From: JBFEYJ01 sp041563315
GTDB taxonomy: Bacteria; Pseudomonadota; Gammaproteobacteria; Thiohalomonadales; Thiohalomonadaceae
Reading direction: 5' to 3'
DNA: 39,346 nucleotides
NCBI GenBank assembly: GCA_041563315.1
Contig: JBFFNE010000020.1
Location: forward strand, 1 to 39,346
The notes below the pieces were generated by a model, which had not been told where the DNA came from, did not search any database, and saw nothing but the letters and a program-made list of their open reading frames with translations. The translations under genes were made by a program, and so were the position numbers. Positions 8,256 through 16,975 of this stretch are shown piece by piece (within the stretch, counting starts at the first letter, position 1; every line of letters starts with the position of its first letter).

Positions 8256-8798
8256 ATGAAAAGACCACTCAGCATCGCTACCTTACTTGCCGCTATCTTT
8301 CTCGGCGCGCCGCTACATGCCCAGCAGGAACAGATGCGCCCGGGTCTATGGGAACACAGTTTCACCATCCAATCGCAAAGCGGTGAGATGGAAAGAGCAC
8401 TACGCGAAATGCAGCAACAGTTAGAGAGCATGCCACCGGAACAACGCAAAATGATGGAACAGATGATGGCTGCTCAGGGCATGCAACTGGGTGCCGGCGA
8501 CCAGAGCATCAGCGTCTGCATCAGCAAGGAACAGGCGGCGCGCGGCATGGTGCCCCAGCGGGACGACAATTGCCGCCAGGAGGTCGTTGAACGCAGAGGG
8601 AACACCATCAAGTTCACCTTCCAGTGCGCCGGTAACCCGCCCTCCAGCGGCGAAGGTGAAGTGACTTTCACCAGCCCTACCAGCTACAGCGGCAAATCCA
8701 CCGTCAACACCACGGTCAACGGGCAAGCCGAGCGCATGGTCATAACACAGTCCGGGAAATGGTTGTCGCACGATTGCGGCGGTCTCAAGTCAAAATAA
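8256..8798 (+). CDS. DUF3617 family periplasmic protein
   Basis: A 180-aa exported protein of unknown function. It has a signal peptide (KRPLSIATLLAAIFLGAPLHA, cleavage after HAQ or LHA) followed by the DUF3617 hallmark MRPGLWEHSF. The middle is rich in Met/Gln (MQQQLESMPPEQRKMMEQMM), then come cysteine-containing segments (SVCISKEQA, DNCRQEV, FQCAG, SHDCGG) that could form two disulfides. DUF3617 proteins are common in Proteobacteria and none has a firmly assigned role. A good ribosome site (GAGGAG) precedes the ATG at 8256. It stands alone between the permease and the chemosensory cluster. Confidence 0.85.
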   Translation: MKRPLSIATLLAAIFLGAPLHAQQEQMRPGLWEHSFTIQSQSGEMERALREMQQQLESMPPEQRKMMEQMMAAQGMQLGAGDQSISVCISKEQAARGMVPQRDDNCRQEVVERRGNTIKFTFQCAGNPPSSGEGEVTFTSPTSYSGKSTVNTTVNGQAERMVITQSGKWLSHDCGGLKSK

Positions 8799-9132
8799 GT
8801 ACGTACCCATCCACCCCGGGTTAATACTCACACATAATGTAGTGCTTTACTCAGACATGTGAGCTTTGTTACACTTTTATGACAAAGCGGTGACGACGTC
8901 GGATTTTCCAGGCCAGTCCAGCACAAAAAAAAAGGGTGTAACCTCGTATGCGCTCCTTACGGCTTCATCGATTACCCGAGTTACTTTAAAAGACACTAAA
9001 TAACTCCAACACCCTGTCGCCATCACACCATGCATGACGATAAGTCATGACGACCGGCGGCATGTTCATTGCTTAAAAATAACCATCAAACGTTGGTGGA
9101 TAGCACACGATGGTGCAGGGGAGGGAATAATC
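8799..9132 (+). other. regulatory region upstream of the chemosensory cluster
   Basis: A 334-bp gene-free stretch. It contains the CRP-like site at 8856-8877 and an inverted repeat CATGAC (9033-9038) / GTCATG (9044-9049). A long A-run is at about 8925. The open frame of the first chemosensory gene extends back to 9034, but that extension lacks a ribosome site and has unlike composition. I could not identify a convincing -35/-10 pair. Confidence 0.5.
8856..8877 (+). promoter_or_regulatory. CRP/Vfr-like binding site
   Basis: TGTGA (8858-8862), six bases, then TTACA (8869-8873) matches the CRP core TGTGA-N6-TCACA in nine of ten positions. It lies about 255 bp before the first chemosensory gene. 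In Pseudomonas the Pil-Chp system and Vfr/cAMP are functionally linked, which makes the site plausible. A match of this length can also arise by chance. Confidence 0.4.
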
Positions 9133-9939
9133 ATGCTTCGAGACAAGGCAGTAATCGGCTATATGGGATTGCCCGAGCGGGAAATATCGGTGATCCAAAG
9201 CATCTTTAGCCTCACCGAAAGATTTCAGAACACCTACGAATTGCCTCGTGCCGGCGAACGGCGCAGTGCCGATGTGGTTTTCGTCAATGCCGATGACGAA
9301 ACGCAGCTAGAGGTATGGAATGACTATGCACGACAAAACAGCGTAGCCATCCCGGTGTACATCTCCACCGATGGTCGTCCGTTTAACCACGGCATCTCTC
9401 TCAAACGCCCGCTGATCCTGAAGAAGATCATCGACACGCTTGATGCGGTAAAGCAACTTTATGCCAACTCCGTGTCCACGGAGCAGGACGCCAGCAACAG
9501 CCGGGACTACTTCAACATTTTGGTGGTGGATGACAGCCTGCCGGCACGCACCTATATGCAACAGAAACTGGCGGCCCTCTCGCCGGTCTTGACGCACGTT
9601 GATTTTGCCGCGAGCGGAGATGAAGCCATCGCCCAGCTCAAGACCGGAGCCCGCTACGATCTGATTTTCATGGACGTGATGATGCCCGGCACCGACGGCT
9701 ATAAAACCTGTAAGTGGATCAAGGCCAACAAACCCACCTTTGTGGTGATGTTGACCAGCCGCAGCTCCCCCTTCGACAAGGTGCGTGGAGCCATGTCGGG
9801 ATGCGATACCTATCTGGTCAAACCACCGAAAGACAGTGATCTCCAAAAAGTGCTGAACCAGCGGGTTGAAGCCGTCACCGCGGAGCGTACCCGTGCGCGC
9901 CGCATCAACGGCGGCAACACACTGGTCTCATCACAATAA
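9133..9939 (+). CDS. pseudo-receiver/receiver response regulator of the chemosensory cluster
   Basis: A 268-aa two-domain protein. Residues 1-115 resemble a degenerate receiver: an ADVVFVNADD strand, then VAIPVYISTDG, and a final KRPLILKKIIDTLD helix that mimics the REC beta5-alpha5 end. It lacks the acidic pair and the phospho-acceptor context. Residues 131-247 are a complete receiver with ILVVDDS, phospho-acceptor D181 in LIFMDVMMPGTDG, MLTS, and the VKPP lysine. A short basic tail ends the protein. No DNA-binding output is present, so it probably works as a PilG-like diffusible regulator. The start at 9133 has a GGAGGG ribosome site. It is the first gene of a plus-strand cluster, 31 nt before the next receiver gene. 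Confidence 0.85.
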   Translation: MLRDKAVIGYMGLPEREISVIQSIFSLTERFQNTYELPRAGERRSADVVFVNADDETQLEVWNDYARQNSVAIPVYISTDGRPFNHGISLKRPLILKKIIDTLDAVKQLYANSVSTEQDASNSRDYFNILVVDDSLPARTYMQQKLAALSPVLTHVDFAASGDEAIAQLKTGARYDLIFMDVMMPGTDGYKTCKWIKANKPTFVVMLTSRSSPFDKVRGAMSGCDTYLVKPPKDSDLQKVLNQRVEAVTAERTRARRINGGNTLVSSQ

Positions 9940-9970
9940 CACCCACCCCAACTCCGAAAGGAAAATCACA

Positions 9971-10330
9971 ATGGCATTAGATAAAGTCTTGATCGTAGAT
10001 GACTCTCCGACCGATTTGATGAACCTGAAAAATATCGTCGAGGGCAAAGGAATCAGGGCAGTTACCGCCGCTTCAGGTAAAGAGGCTATCGAAAAGGCAA
10101 AGAACGAGTCACCTGACCTTATTTTCATGGACATCATCATGGACAATATGGACGGTTACAGCGCCTGCCGCGAGATCAAAGCCGAGACAAGCACCAAGGA
10201 TATTCCGGTCGTCTTCGTCACCAGCAAGAACCAGAAGGCCGACATCATGTGGGCCAAGAAACAGGGCGGACGTGCCCTGGTCACAAAGCCCTATACCGAG
10301 TCGGATATCACCGCGGAAATGCATGCCTGA
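9971..10330 (+). CDS. single-domain response regulator, PilH/CheY-like
   Basis: A stand-alone receiver of 119 aa. The acidic pocket is D10-D11 (LIVDDSPTDL), the phospho-acceptor D54 is in LIFMDIIMDNMDG, the switch threonine is T84 (VFVTSK), and the lysine is K106 (VTKPY). The short spacing and the MxxMDGYxAC segment resemble PilH. It probably accepts phosphate from the ChpA-like kinase encoded downstream, acting as output or phosphate sink. The ATG at 9971 has an AAGGAAAA ribosome site. The 3' gap carries two strong hairpins before the CheW gene, which may reduce downstream transcription relative to this regulator. Confidence 0.9.
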   Translation: MALDKVLIVDDSPTDLMNLKNIVEGKGIRAVTAASGKEAIEKAKNESPDLIFMDIIMDNMDGYSACREIKAETSTKDIPVVFVTSKNQKADIMWAKKQGGRALVTKPYTESDITAEMHA

Positions 10331-10352
10331 ATAGTCCGCATGACCGATAATA

Positions 10353-10377
10353 CCCGGGAGTGAATCCTGTTCCCGGG
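10353..10377 (+). other. hairpin 1 between PilH-like and CheW genes
   Basis: CCCGGGA (10353-10359) pairs with TCCCGGG (10371-10377), a 7-bp GC-rich stem with an 11-nt loop, 22 nt after the receiver gene. No T-tract follows, so it is not a canonical terminator. Confidence 0.55.
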
Positions 10378-10395
10378 ACAAGTAAATAAAACGGA

Positions 10396-10428
10396 TGCCG
10401 CCCCGCATGACACATCATTGGGGCGGCA
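10396..10428 (+). other. hairpin 2 between PilH-like and CheW genes
   Basis: TGCCGCCCC (10396-10404) pairs perfectly with GGGGCGGCA (10420-10428), a 9-bp stem with a 15-nt loop. It is followed by mixed sequence rather than a U-run. Together with the preceding hairpin it could act as a transcript-stabilising or partial termination element inside the cluster. Confidence 0.6.
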
Positions 10429-10496
10429 CTCACGATCATCGAACAAAACCCACAGTCAGGCCGTCAATCGGTTTGAAATCTTCTTGGGGGAGAGTC

Positions 10497-11027
10497 ATGG
10501 ATAGTGCCTTGTTGCCGCCGGTGCAGGTGTTAGACCGTCATTTTGAACTGCCGGAACAGTCCGTTCCCAGCGTAGACACTTCCGTGGAAAAGAAAGCGGA
10601 GAGCTTCCATGGTGTGAATGTAGGCGATCTGGGCCTGCTTATTGCCTCCGACAAAGTGGTAAGCGAAATTTTCGAGACGCTGCCGCTATGTGCACTTCCC
10701 AACACCCCGCCCTGGGTGCACGCCATGGCCAATCAACGAGGCAATATCATTCCTATCTTTGATCTGGTCATTCTGCTTGGGTTACCCAGGAAGGAAACTT
10801 CGCATCTCTATTACCTGGTCATTGGCCAGAACGAAAATGCTTTCGGCATGCTGCTTGATCGCTTGCCCGAAAAGGTCACATTGCGGCCAGAAGATTTACT
10901 GGACAACAGGCCACCGATCCCCCGCAAGCTCGCCCCGTTCATCAAACGCTCATTTGAGCACAGCGGAAAGATCTGGCTGGAATGGGAACCGCTGGCTTTT
11001 ATCTCCAGCATCACTACAAACGCATAA
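10497..11027 (+). CDS. CheW-like scaffold protein (PilI-type)
   Basis: CheW-domain adaptor of 176 aa that should couple the chemoreceptor to the ChpA-like kinase. After a 40-residue leader the CheW core runs through GDLGLLIASDKVVSEIFE, then CALPNTPPWVHAMANQRGNIIPIFDL (residues about 66-91), LYYLVIGQNENAFGMLLD, and a C-terminal strand IWLEWEPLAFI. The NxRGNIIPIFDL block is the hallmark of CheW. The start at 10497 (ATG) has a strong GGGGGAGAG ribosome site; the frame is open further upstream without support. It lies 56 nt before the receptor gene. The position between receiver and receptor matches pilI in Pil-Chp operons. Confidence 0.85.
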   Translation: MDSALLPPVQVLDRHFELPEQSVPSVDTSVEKKAESFHGVNVGDLGLLIASDKVVSEIFETLPLCALPNTPPWVHAMANQRGNIIPIFDLVILLGLPRKETSHLYYLVIGQNENAFGMLLDRLPEKVTLRPEDLLDNRPPIPRKLAPFIKRSFEHSGKIWLEWEPLAFISSITTNA

Positions 11028-11083
11028 AATTACATCCTACCAATTACACAAGCTACGTAAGGTGCTACAGGAGTTCTACAACA

Positions 11084-13171
11084 ATGAAGCTGATGCGTGA
11101 TTTAACAGTTGCGGCCCGACTTAAAATGCTGGGTATCGTCGTCGGAGGAGCAATGCTGGCTATCGGCCTCCTCTATTCAGTTAGCCTTTACCTCGAAGGG
11201 AGCATTCAACAGACCCAGTCGAATCTTTTCTCATTCCAGTTAGGGGTATCACAAATAGAATCAGGAATGCTGCAGGCTCGTCGCGACGAGAAAGACTTCA
11301 TCCTGCGTCACAGCACGCAATACCTCGAAGACCATACCGGCACCATGAAATCGCTCTACGCGACCGTCGAACAGGCCAGCGCACTAGTTCCCGTAGACGA
11401 AATGCAACCGCTGTTTGACGACATCCGCGTCAACCTGAAAGAGTACCAGCAAACCTTCCAGGAGATGGCAGCACTGCGCATCCAAATCGGTCTCGATGAA
11501 AAATCAGGCTTAACCGGTGAGCTGCGTGATGCGGTGCACAACGTCGAGGATTTGGTTAACAAGGCGGCAGCAATCCAGCTCGAGGCCTCGATGCTGATGT
11601 TACGCCGTCACGAAAAAGACTTTTTCATGCGTGGAACCGACGAATACCTCGTCAAACACCAGGATGAGTACGCCAGCTTCATCAAACGCCTGAGCAATTC
11701 AGCTCTGGGGACCACGGACAAACGCTCGATACGTAAGCTCATTGACGGATATCACGACGCCTTCGTTACCGCCAGCCACGCCACGCAACAAGAAGCAACG
11801 GCCCTGGGCGCTCTGCGAGCCGCCGTACATAAAGTGGAACCGGTACTACTAGACCTTAAGACCCGTTCCAATGCCATTCTCGCGGAACGTACCAGCGCAC
11901 TGCTGATGGAGAGCCTGATACTCAACATCATCTTCTTTGTCACACTCCTCGTGATTATCGTCATTGCAGCCGTCATCGCGACCAACACATTCCGGGCAAT
12001 CCTCAATCCGTTACGCACCCTGCACGATACGGTAACCGAGGTTACCTATGGTAACTATGGTACACGTTCCCGGCTGACCACCAAGGATGAGCTCGGCGAA
12101 CTGGGACGGGCATTCGACGGTATGCTCGATGACCGTCTCAAGGCGCTTGATGATGCCGAGCGCGAGAACGAACGCCTCAATAACTCCATCATCGACCTGC
12201 TTGAAGCGGTGGCCCAGCTCAGTGACAGGGACCTGACGGTGATGGTACCCATCAAAGAAGACGTTACCGGCCCGGTTGCGGACGCCATGAACATGATGGC
12301 CCGTGAGACCGCCAAGGTATTGGGGCAGATCAACCGAATTGCCGCCGACGTAGAATCGGTCGCGCTCACCGTTCGCCAACAGGGCAACAAGGTGACCGAG
12401 GTGGCCGGGGAAGAGCGGCGCATCATTACAGAAACACTAACCCAGCTCAATGAAGCGGCTCGCGCCATGAACGACATCGCCTCACTCGCTGAGCAATGTA
12501 ACCTCATCGCCGCAACCGCATCGACCACGACCAGCGAGGCTCTGCACACGGTGAACGATACCGTTACGGGCATGGCGGAAATTCGCGAAATCATAAGTGA
12601 AACGGAAAAACGTATCAAACGACTCGGTGAGCGCTCTCAGGAGATCACCGGGATCGTAGAGATTATCAACAACATCGCGGAACGTACACACGTTCTGGCG
12701 CTTAACGCCAGTATGCAGGCGGCGGTTGCCGGTGAAGCCGGTCGCGGCTTTGCGGTGGTTGCGGACGAGGTACAGCGTCTGGCTGAAAGCTCCCGTAACT
12801 CCACCTCACAGATAGCCTCACTGGTCAGCAACATCCGCACAGAGACCTCTGAGACCATGGCGACCATGAACCGGGCTATCGAACAGGTAATTGCCGGTTC
12901 GGACCGTGCCGAGCAAACCGGTAAAAAGATGCAAGACACCATGACCACAACCAATGAACTGGTAGCCGGTGTAAACCAGATTGCCGAACGTTCCAGCGCC
13001 CAGGCAGTCATCACCAACGCCCTGCTCACTCAGGCGCTCAATATCCAAAAGAGTACCGAGCTCACCAATGACGAACTTGCGGAACAGGGCGCCCACACTG
13101 AAAACCTTGTTATGTTCTCCAAATCACTACTGGAATCGGTACGGGTATTCAAGCTGCCTGAAGCGGTATAA
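11084..13171 (+). CDS. methyl-accepting chemotaxis protein with HBM-type sensor domain
   Basis: Transmembrane chemoreceptor of 695 aa. TM1 is about residues 15-36. The periplasmic region holds two helical modules, each with the HBM hallmark: QARRDEKDFILR near 63-75 and MLRRHEKDFFMR near 172-183. TM2 (about 280-304) is followed by a HAMP domain and a long coiled-coil signalling domain. The kinase-contact hairpin contains ALNASMQAAVAGEAGRGF and ADEVQRLAESS, close to PilJ. The C-terminus has no NWETF-type CheR tether, and no cheR or cheB is in the cluster. HBM receptors known elsewhere sense organic acids such as TCA intermediates; the ligand here is unknown. A GGAG ribosome site precedes the ATG at 11084 (a second ATG is at 11093). 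Confidence 0.9.
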   Translation: MKLMRDLTVAARLKMLGIVVGGAMLAIGLLYSVSLYLEGSIQQTQSNLFSFQLGVSQIESGMLQARRDEKDFILRHSTQYLEDHTGTMKSLYATVEQASALVPVDEMQPLFDDIRVNLKEYQQTFQEMAALRIQIGLDEKSGLTGELRDAVHNVEDLVNKAAAIQLEASMLMLRRHEKDFFMRGTDEYLVKHQDEYASFIKRLSNSALGTTDKRSIRKLIDGYHDAFVTASHATQQEATALGALRAAVHKVEPVLLDLKTRSNAILAERTSALLMESLILNIIFFVTLLVIIVIAAVIATNTFRAILNPLRTLHDTVTEVTYGNYGTRSRLTTKDELGELGRAFDGMLDDRLKALDDAERENERLNNSIIDLLEAVAQLSDRDLTVMVPIKEDVTGPVADAMNMMARETAKVLGQINRIAADVESVALTVRQQGNKVTEVAGEERRIITETLTQLNEAARAMNDIASLAEQCNLIAATASTTTSEALHTVNDTVTGMAEIREIISETEKRIKRLGERSQEITGIVEIINNIAERTHVLALNASMQAAVAGEAGRGFAVVADEVQRLAESSRNSTSQIASLVSNIRTETSETMATMNRAIEQVIAGSDRAEQTGKKMQDTMTTTNELVAGVNQIAERSSAQAVITNALLTQALNIQKSTELTNDELAEQGAHTENLVMFSKSLLESVRVFKLPEAV

Positions 13172-13191
13172 ATCCTAAAGCAATAATAAAC

Positions 13192-13222
13192 GACCGGATC
13201 GCCCGCCAGGGCTGATCCGGTC
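13192..13222 (+). other. strong hairpin between the receptor and kinase genes
   Basis: GACCGGATC (13192-13200) pairs with GATCCGGTC (13214-13222). Inside, GCCC-GCCA-GGGC pairs again, giving an almost continuous 13-bp stem with one bulged T. It ends 10 nt before the start codon of the kinase gene, which has little Shine-Dalgarno sequence. No T-tract follows. It could block ribosomes or tune the receptor-to-kinase ratio. Confidence 0.65.
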
Positions 13223-13232
13223 ACCTGTACGG

Positions 13233-16200
13233 ATGGGCGTTATGGCATTGACACAATCCACTGAATCAACCAGCAAGCTGATCGATTACCTGTCCTACAT
13301 CGGAATGATACTGACGTCATCAGATCAGGACGAGGCTTCCTCTGATTCGGAGCCGAATGTGGAGATCGGCGAACTGTTCGGGCAAATGCTCGGCCATGCC
13401 GAAGAACAAGGCCTGTTTAACAGCCGCCAGGCACTGCAACACACCCTGGAGGCGATCGGAGCAGGTCTCACCGAGGCAGGGCCGGATTTCGACAAACTGG
13501 CACTGATGCCACTGCTTGATGCGTTGAAAGCTTACCTGCAAGAGGATGAGCCTGAACTTCAGGTAAAGACCATCGTCGCCTACCTTCCGGAGGCCTTGTC
13601 GGATAATTATGCGGAGATGCTGTTCACAGAAGCGGCACTTCTTTCCGGCAAGCTAGAATCAGGGGCAACCGCTACCGCACACTCAGCGGTACCACTTGCC
13701 ACCATCACGAACGCACAAAACGATGCCGAATCAACCTCGCCTGCGGATGACGCAGATGCGCTTACCACGCGCGATGCAGCACTCTCTCCGGCAGGCCAAA
13801 ATATTAGCCAGCCGATACAAGCGGCCCTCAATTTAGCCGTTGAGGAATTTCACGCTTTACTCAACTCTGAATCCTCGATGCCCGATAAGGAGAGCTTGCA
13901 AGCGCTTCTGCAGGATCATCTCGGAAACCTTGAGTTCATCGCCGAGACGGCCGATGCCCACGAGTTCCTTCACAGCCTGGAGTCACTTCAGAACTGGGCA
14001 ACCAAGGAGCTGCGCTCACAGCAAGTAGAGAACGGTACATTTCTTAGCGAGTTGCTGGTAAAACTGGCAGATCTGCCCTTCGACAGAATCGACCAGGATG
14101 AGTACCCAGCCAGTGATGCTGAGGCATACCATTCTCATGATGAAACTACAGTAGAAACCTTTACTGACGATCGCCTTGCCATGCTCTACGAAGAGCTCAG
14201 CGAGTTCGACGAACAATTGAAAGAGCAGGCGCTGATTCTCACCACCGAAGAAACCGGTGGTGAGGCGCTCATTGACTGCATCGACAGCTATAGTGAGTTG
14301 CTTGGCCGCCTGAACAGTGCTTGCGAGGCGCTTGGTCTACAAGGGCTGGGAAGGGTATGCAATTTTGTTATCGAGAACGTCAACCTGTTGCCTGCCCAGC
14401 AAATCTCCGATCGCCTAATGGTCAGGCCGCTACTGATTCGTTGGCCAGAGATAGTTAAGCTCTATTTGTCTGATCCTGCCGATGACTCGACGCTCATGGG
14501 CCTTATCGATCTTTTGCAAGATGCCGCATGGCCAAACCGCTTTGACGGCCTCGACAGCCGCGATCTTTACGCAGAATTAAGCAGCGGCGCCACGGAGGAG
14601 GATGAACTCACCAGTGAGGAGCCTCGTCTCACCCAGGCTACAGTGGAGGACATCAGCCTCGAGCTCAGTGCCGATATCAATCCTCAGTTATTCGATGCCT
14701 TTATGATTGAATCGCCGGACGTTGCCGCCCACTTCAATCAGGTGATCAGCTCGCTGGCTACCGCTGATAATCCCTTTGAAGGGATGCGCTCGGTGCAACG
14801 CCTGTCACATACCCTCAAGGGCTCGGCCAATCTGGTCGGTATCAAGGGCATTGCCAATCTGGCGCATTACATCGAGGATATCCTGGATACCCTCACACGA
14901 AGACACCTGGCGCCTTCTTCTTCATTAATCACCGTGTTACACGAAGCGGCCGATTGTCTGGAATCCATGATCGATACTGTCGCCGGAAAAGAGCATGCGC
15001 CGGACAACGCCCTGGCGGTACTGCAACAGGTGCTGGACATCGCAAATCTTGTCGACAGTGGTGACTATGATCCGGCTGCCGATGTGCCGCTGTCCAAAAC
15101 CGACCATGCCATTAAACCGGCTCCCGCCGTACAAACACCGTCTTCCACCACCACACCGGTATCCGCAGGCGCAGAGACGATTCGGGTTCCGACAGCAACC
15201 GTCGATGCGATGTTTCGTCTTGTGGAAGAGATCACCATTAGTCTTGCGCAGGTAAACGAACACGTAAATCGGGTCAAGCAACGGAGTGAGTCGCTCAACC
15301 TGCATGACCGGAATCTGCAGCAACGACGCTTTGATCTGGAAAATCTGGTCGATGTACGCAGCATCGCCGCGATGCAGAAACGTCTGCACAAGACCCGCCA
15401 GGGATTCACCAAGTTCGATCCGCTGGAAATGGATCAATACGATGAATTACACGGCGCTACGCACAGTTATATCGAAGCGGTAGCGGATGCACGGGAAATC
15501 AGCAGCGTATTGCACGACGCGATTCTGGAACTCGATAGCTTCATGTTGCGTCAGTCACGTCTGAACAAGGAACTGCAGCAGCTGGTGTCAGCTACCCGCA
15601 TGGTCCCGGTCAGCGATATTAGCAGCCGCCTGCAACGTGCGGTACGACAGGCCTCGCGTGCTACAGGAAACGTGGCGGACCTCATCATTGATGATCAGAA
15701 CCTGATGATGGACGGCGATGTACTCAACAAGCTGGTCGACCCTTTGCTGCATATTTTACGCAATGCCGTCGACCACGGCATGAGCCATGCTGACGCGTCT
15801 TCTGAGTCCGGCCAAATCACTATTCGTTTTCTGCAGGAAGGCAGCAATGTGGTCATACGCTGCAAAGACAATGGCAAAGGACTCGATTACCCTCGTATTC
15901 GTGAAGTGGCCATTGAACGTGGCATGTTGCGCCCCGAGCAAAATCCTGCCAACGAGGAACTTGCCAGCTTGATCATGTCCCCGTCTTTTACCACCCGCAG
16001 TGCCACCACCCAGGTTTCAGGCCGCGGCATCGGCATGGATGCCGTCTTTACGGTGATCACCGAATTAAAAGGCACCATCAGTGTGCATGATGTTGAACCG
16101 CATGGCACCGAGTTCGTCATCCGCCTGCCACTCAGCCTGGTTACCACCCATTCACTCGTCGTGCAAAGTGGTACTGAGGTCTACGCCATACCCTCAACCA

Positions 16201-16970
16201 CCTTGTCACAGATCCTCTCTCCCGGCACTGGTGAAATTCAGCAGAGCGACGAGGGTTATACCTTCCGTTTGGAGCGCGAGATGTTCGCCATGCGTTTCCT
16301 TACTGCACTACTAGGCTACAACTCAGACGCTACACCCGAGAGCGCAACCATCCTCCTCACCGGACGCGGCACCACCCCTGCCGCGATCGCTGTCGATGCG
16401 GTACTGCAAAGTACCGAGCTGGTGATCAAGCGACTGGGACGCTTTGTTCCAAAAGTCACGGGGGTTGCGGGTATTTCCGTTCTTGGTGATGGACGGGTGA
16501 TCCCTGTTCTCGACTTGCCTGAGCTGCTCCTCGCCTCGCAGGAGGAGACATCGGCCTCACCTATGGCGCCGCCAATGAGTGCCATACACCCCTTACGTCA
16601 AGTAGTCGGTCGACCTACTGCCCTGGTGGTGGATGACTCACTGAGTGCCCGAAACAGTCTTAGCCAACTGCTGGAGGACTCGGGTTATGCCGTACTCACC
16701 GCACGTGACGGGATTGAAGCGGTGGAGTTATTGCAGGCAGAAACACCACTTGTTGTCTTGGCCGACATGGAAATGCCACGTATGGATGGTATCGAGTTAA
16801 CCCGGCATATCCGCTCCAGTGATCAGTTGCAGCGGTTGCCGGTAGTAATGATCACATCCCGTTCGCAGAAAAAACATCGACAAGAGGCTGAGTCTGCTGG
16901 TGTTAGCGCCTATTTGACCAAGCCCTTCATTGATGATGAATTAATCGACGTAATCACGGCTCTGGTGTAA
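13233..16970 (+). CDS. ChpA-like hybrid CheA histidine kinase/response regulator
   Basis: Central kinase of the cluster, 1245 aa. The first ~480 residues are acidic helical segments resembling degenerate HPt domains without histidine. A true HPt follows with H526 in RLSHTLKGSANLVG. Then come the P3 dimerisation helices, and the CheA ATPase with N-box ILRNAVDHGM (about 842), G1 DNGKGLD and G2 GRGIGMD (about 930). A CheW-like regulatory domain spans about 980-1110. A C-terminal receiver has VVDDS and phospho-acceptor D1178 in VLADMEMPRMDG, with a final TKPF lysine. Only one canonical HPt is visible, against several in Pseudomonas ChpA. Start at 13233, or 13242, where GGATGGG could serve as ribosome site. 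Confidence 0.92.
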   Translation: MGVMALTQSTESTSKLIDYLSYIGMILTSSDQDEASSDSEPNVEIGELFGQMLGHAEEQGLFNSRQALQHTLEAIGAGLTEAGPDFDKLALMPLLDALKAYLQEDEPELQVKTIVAYLPEALSDNYAEMLFTEAALLSGKLESGATATAHSAVPLATITNAQNDAESTSPADDADALTTRDAALSPAGQNISQPIQAALNLAVEEFHALLNSESSMPDKESLQALLQDHLGNLEFIAETADAHEFLHSLESLQNWATKELRSQQVENGTFLSELLVKLADLPFDRIDQDEYPASDAEAYHSHDETTVETFTDDRLAMLYEELSEFDEQLKEQALILTTEETGGEALIDCIDSYSELLGRLNSACEALGLQGLGRVCNFVIENVNLLPAQQISDRLMVRPLLIRWPEIVKLYLSDPADDSTLMGLIDLLQDAAWPNRFDGLDSRDLYAELSSGATEEDELTSEEPRLTQATVEDISLELSADINPQLFDAFMIESPDVAAHFNQVISSLATADNPFEGMRSVQRLSHTLKGSANLVGIKGIANLAHYIEDILDTLTRRHLAPSSSLITVLHEAADCLESMIDTVAGKEHAPDNALAVLQQVLDIANLVDSGDYDPAADVPLSKTDHAIKPAPAVQTPSSTTTPVSAGAETIRVPTATVDAMFRLVEEITISLAQVNEHVNRVKQRSESLNLHDRNLQQRRFDLENLVDVRSIAAMQKRLHKTRQGFTKFDPLEMDQYDELHGATHSYIEAVADAREISSVLHDAILELDSFMLRQSRLNKELQQLVSATRMVPVSDISSRLQRAVRQASRATGNVADLIIDDQNLMMDGDVLNKLVDPLLHILRNAVDHGMSHADASSESGQITIRFLQEGSNVVIRCKDNGKGLDYPRIREVAIERGMLRPEQNPANEELASLIMSPSFTTRSATTQVSGRGIGMDAVFTVITELKGTISVHDVEPHGTEFVIRLPLSLVTTHSLVVQSGTEVYAIPSTTLSQILSPGTGEIQQSDEGYTFRLEREMFAMRFLTALLGYNSDATPESATILLTGRGTTPAAIAVDAVLQSTELVIKRLGRFVPKVTGVAGISVLGDGRVIPVLDLPELLLASQEETSASPMAPPMSAIHPLRQVVGRPTALVVDDSLSARNSLSQLLEDSGYAVLTARDGIEAVELLQAETPLVVLADMEMPRMDGIELTRHIRSSDQLQRLPVVMITSRSQKKHRQEAESAGVSAYLTKPFIDDELIDVITALV

Positions 16971-16975
16971 CGGAC

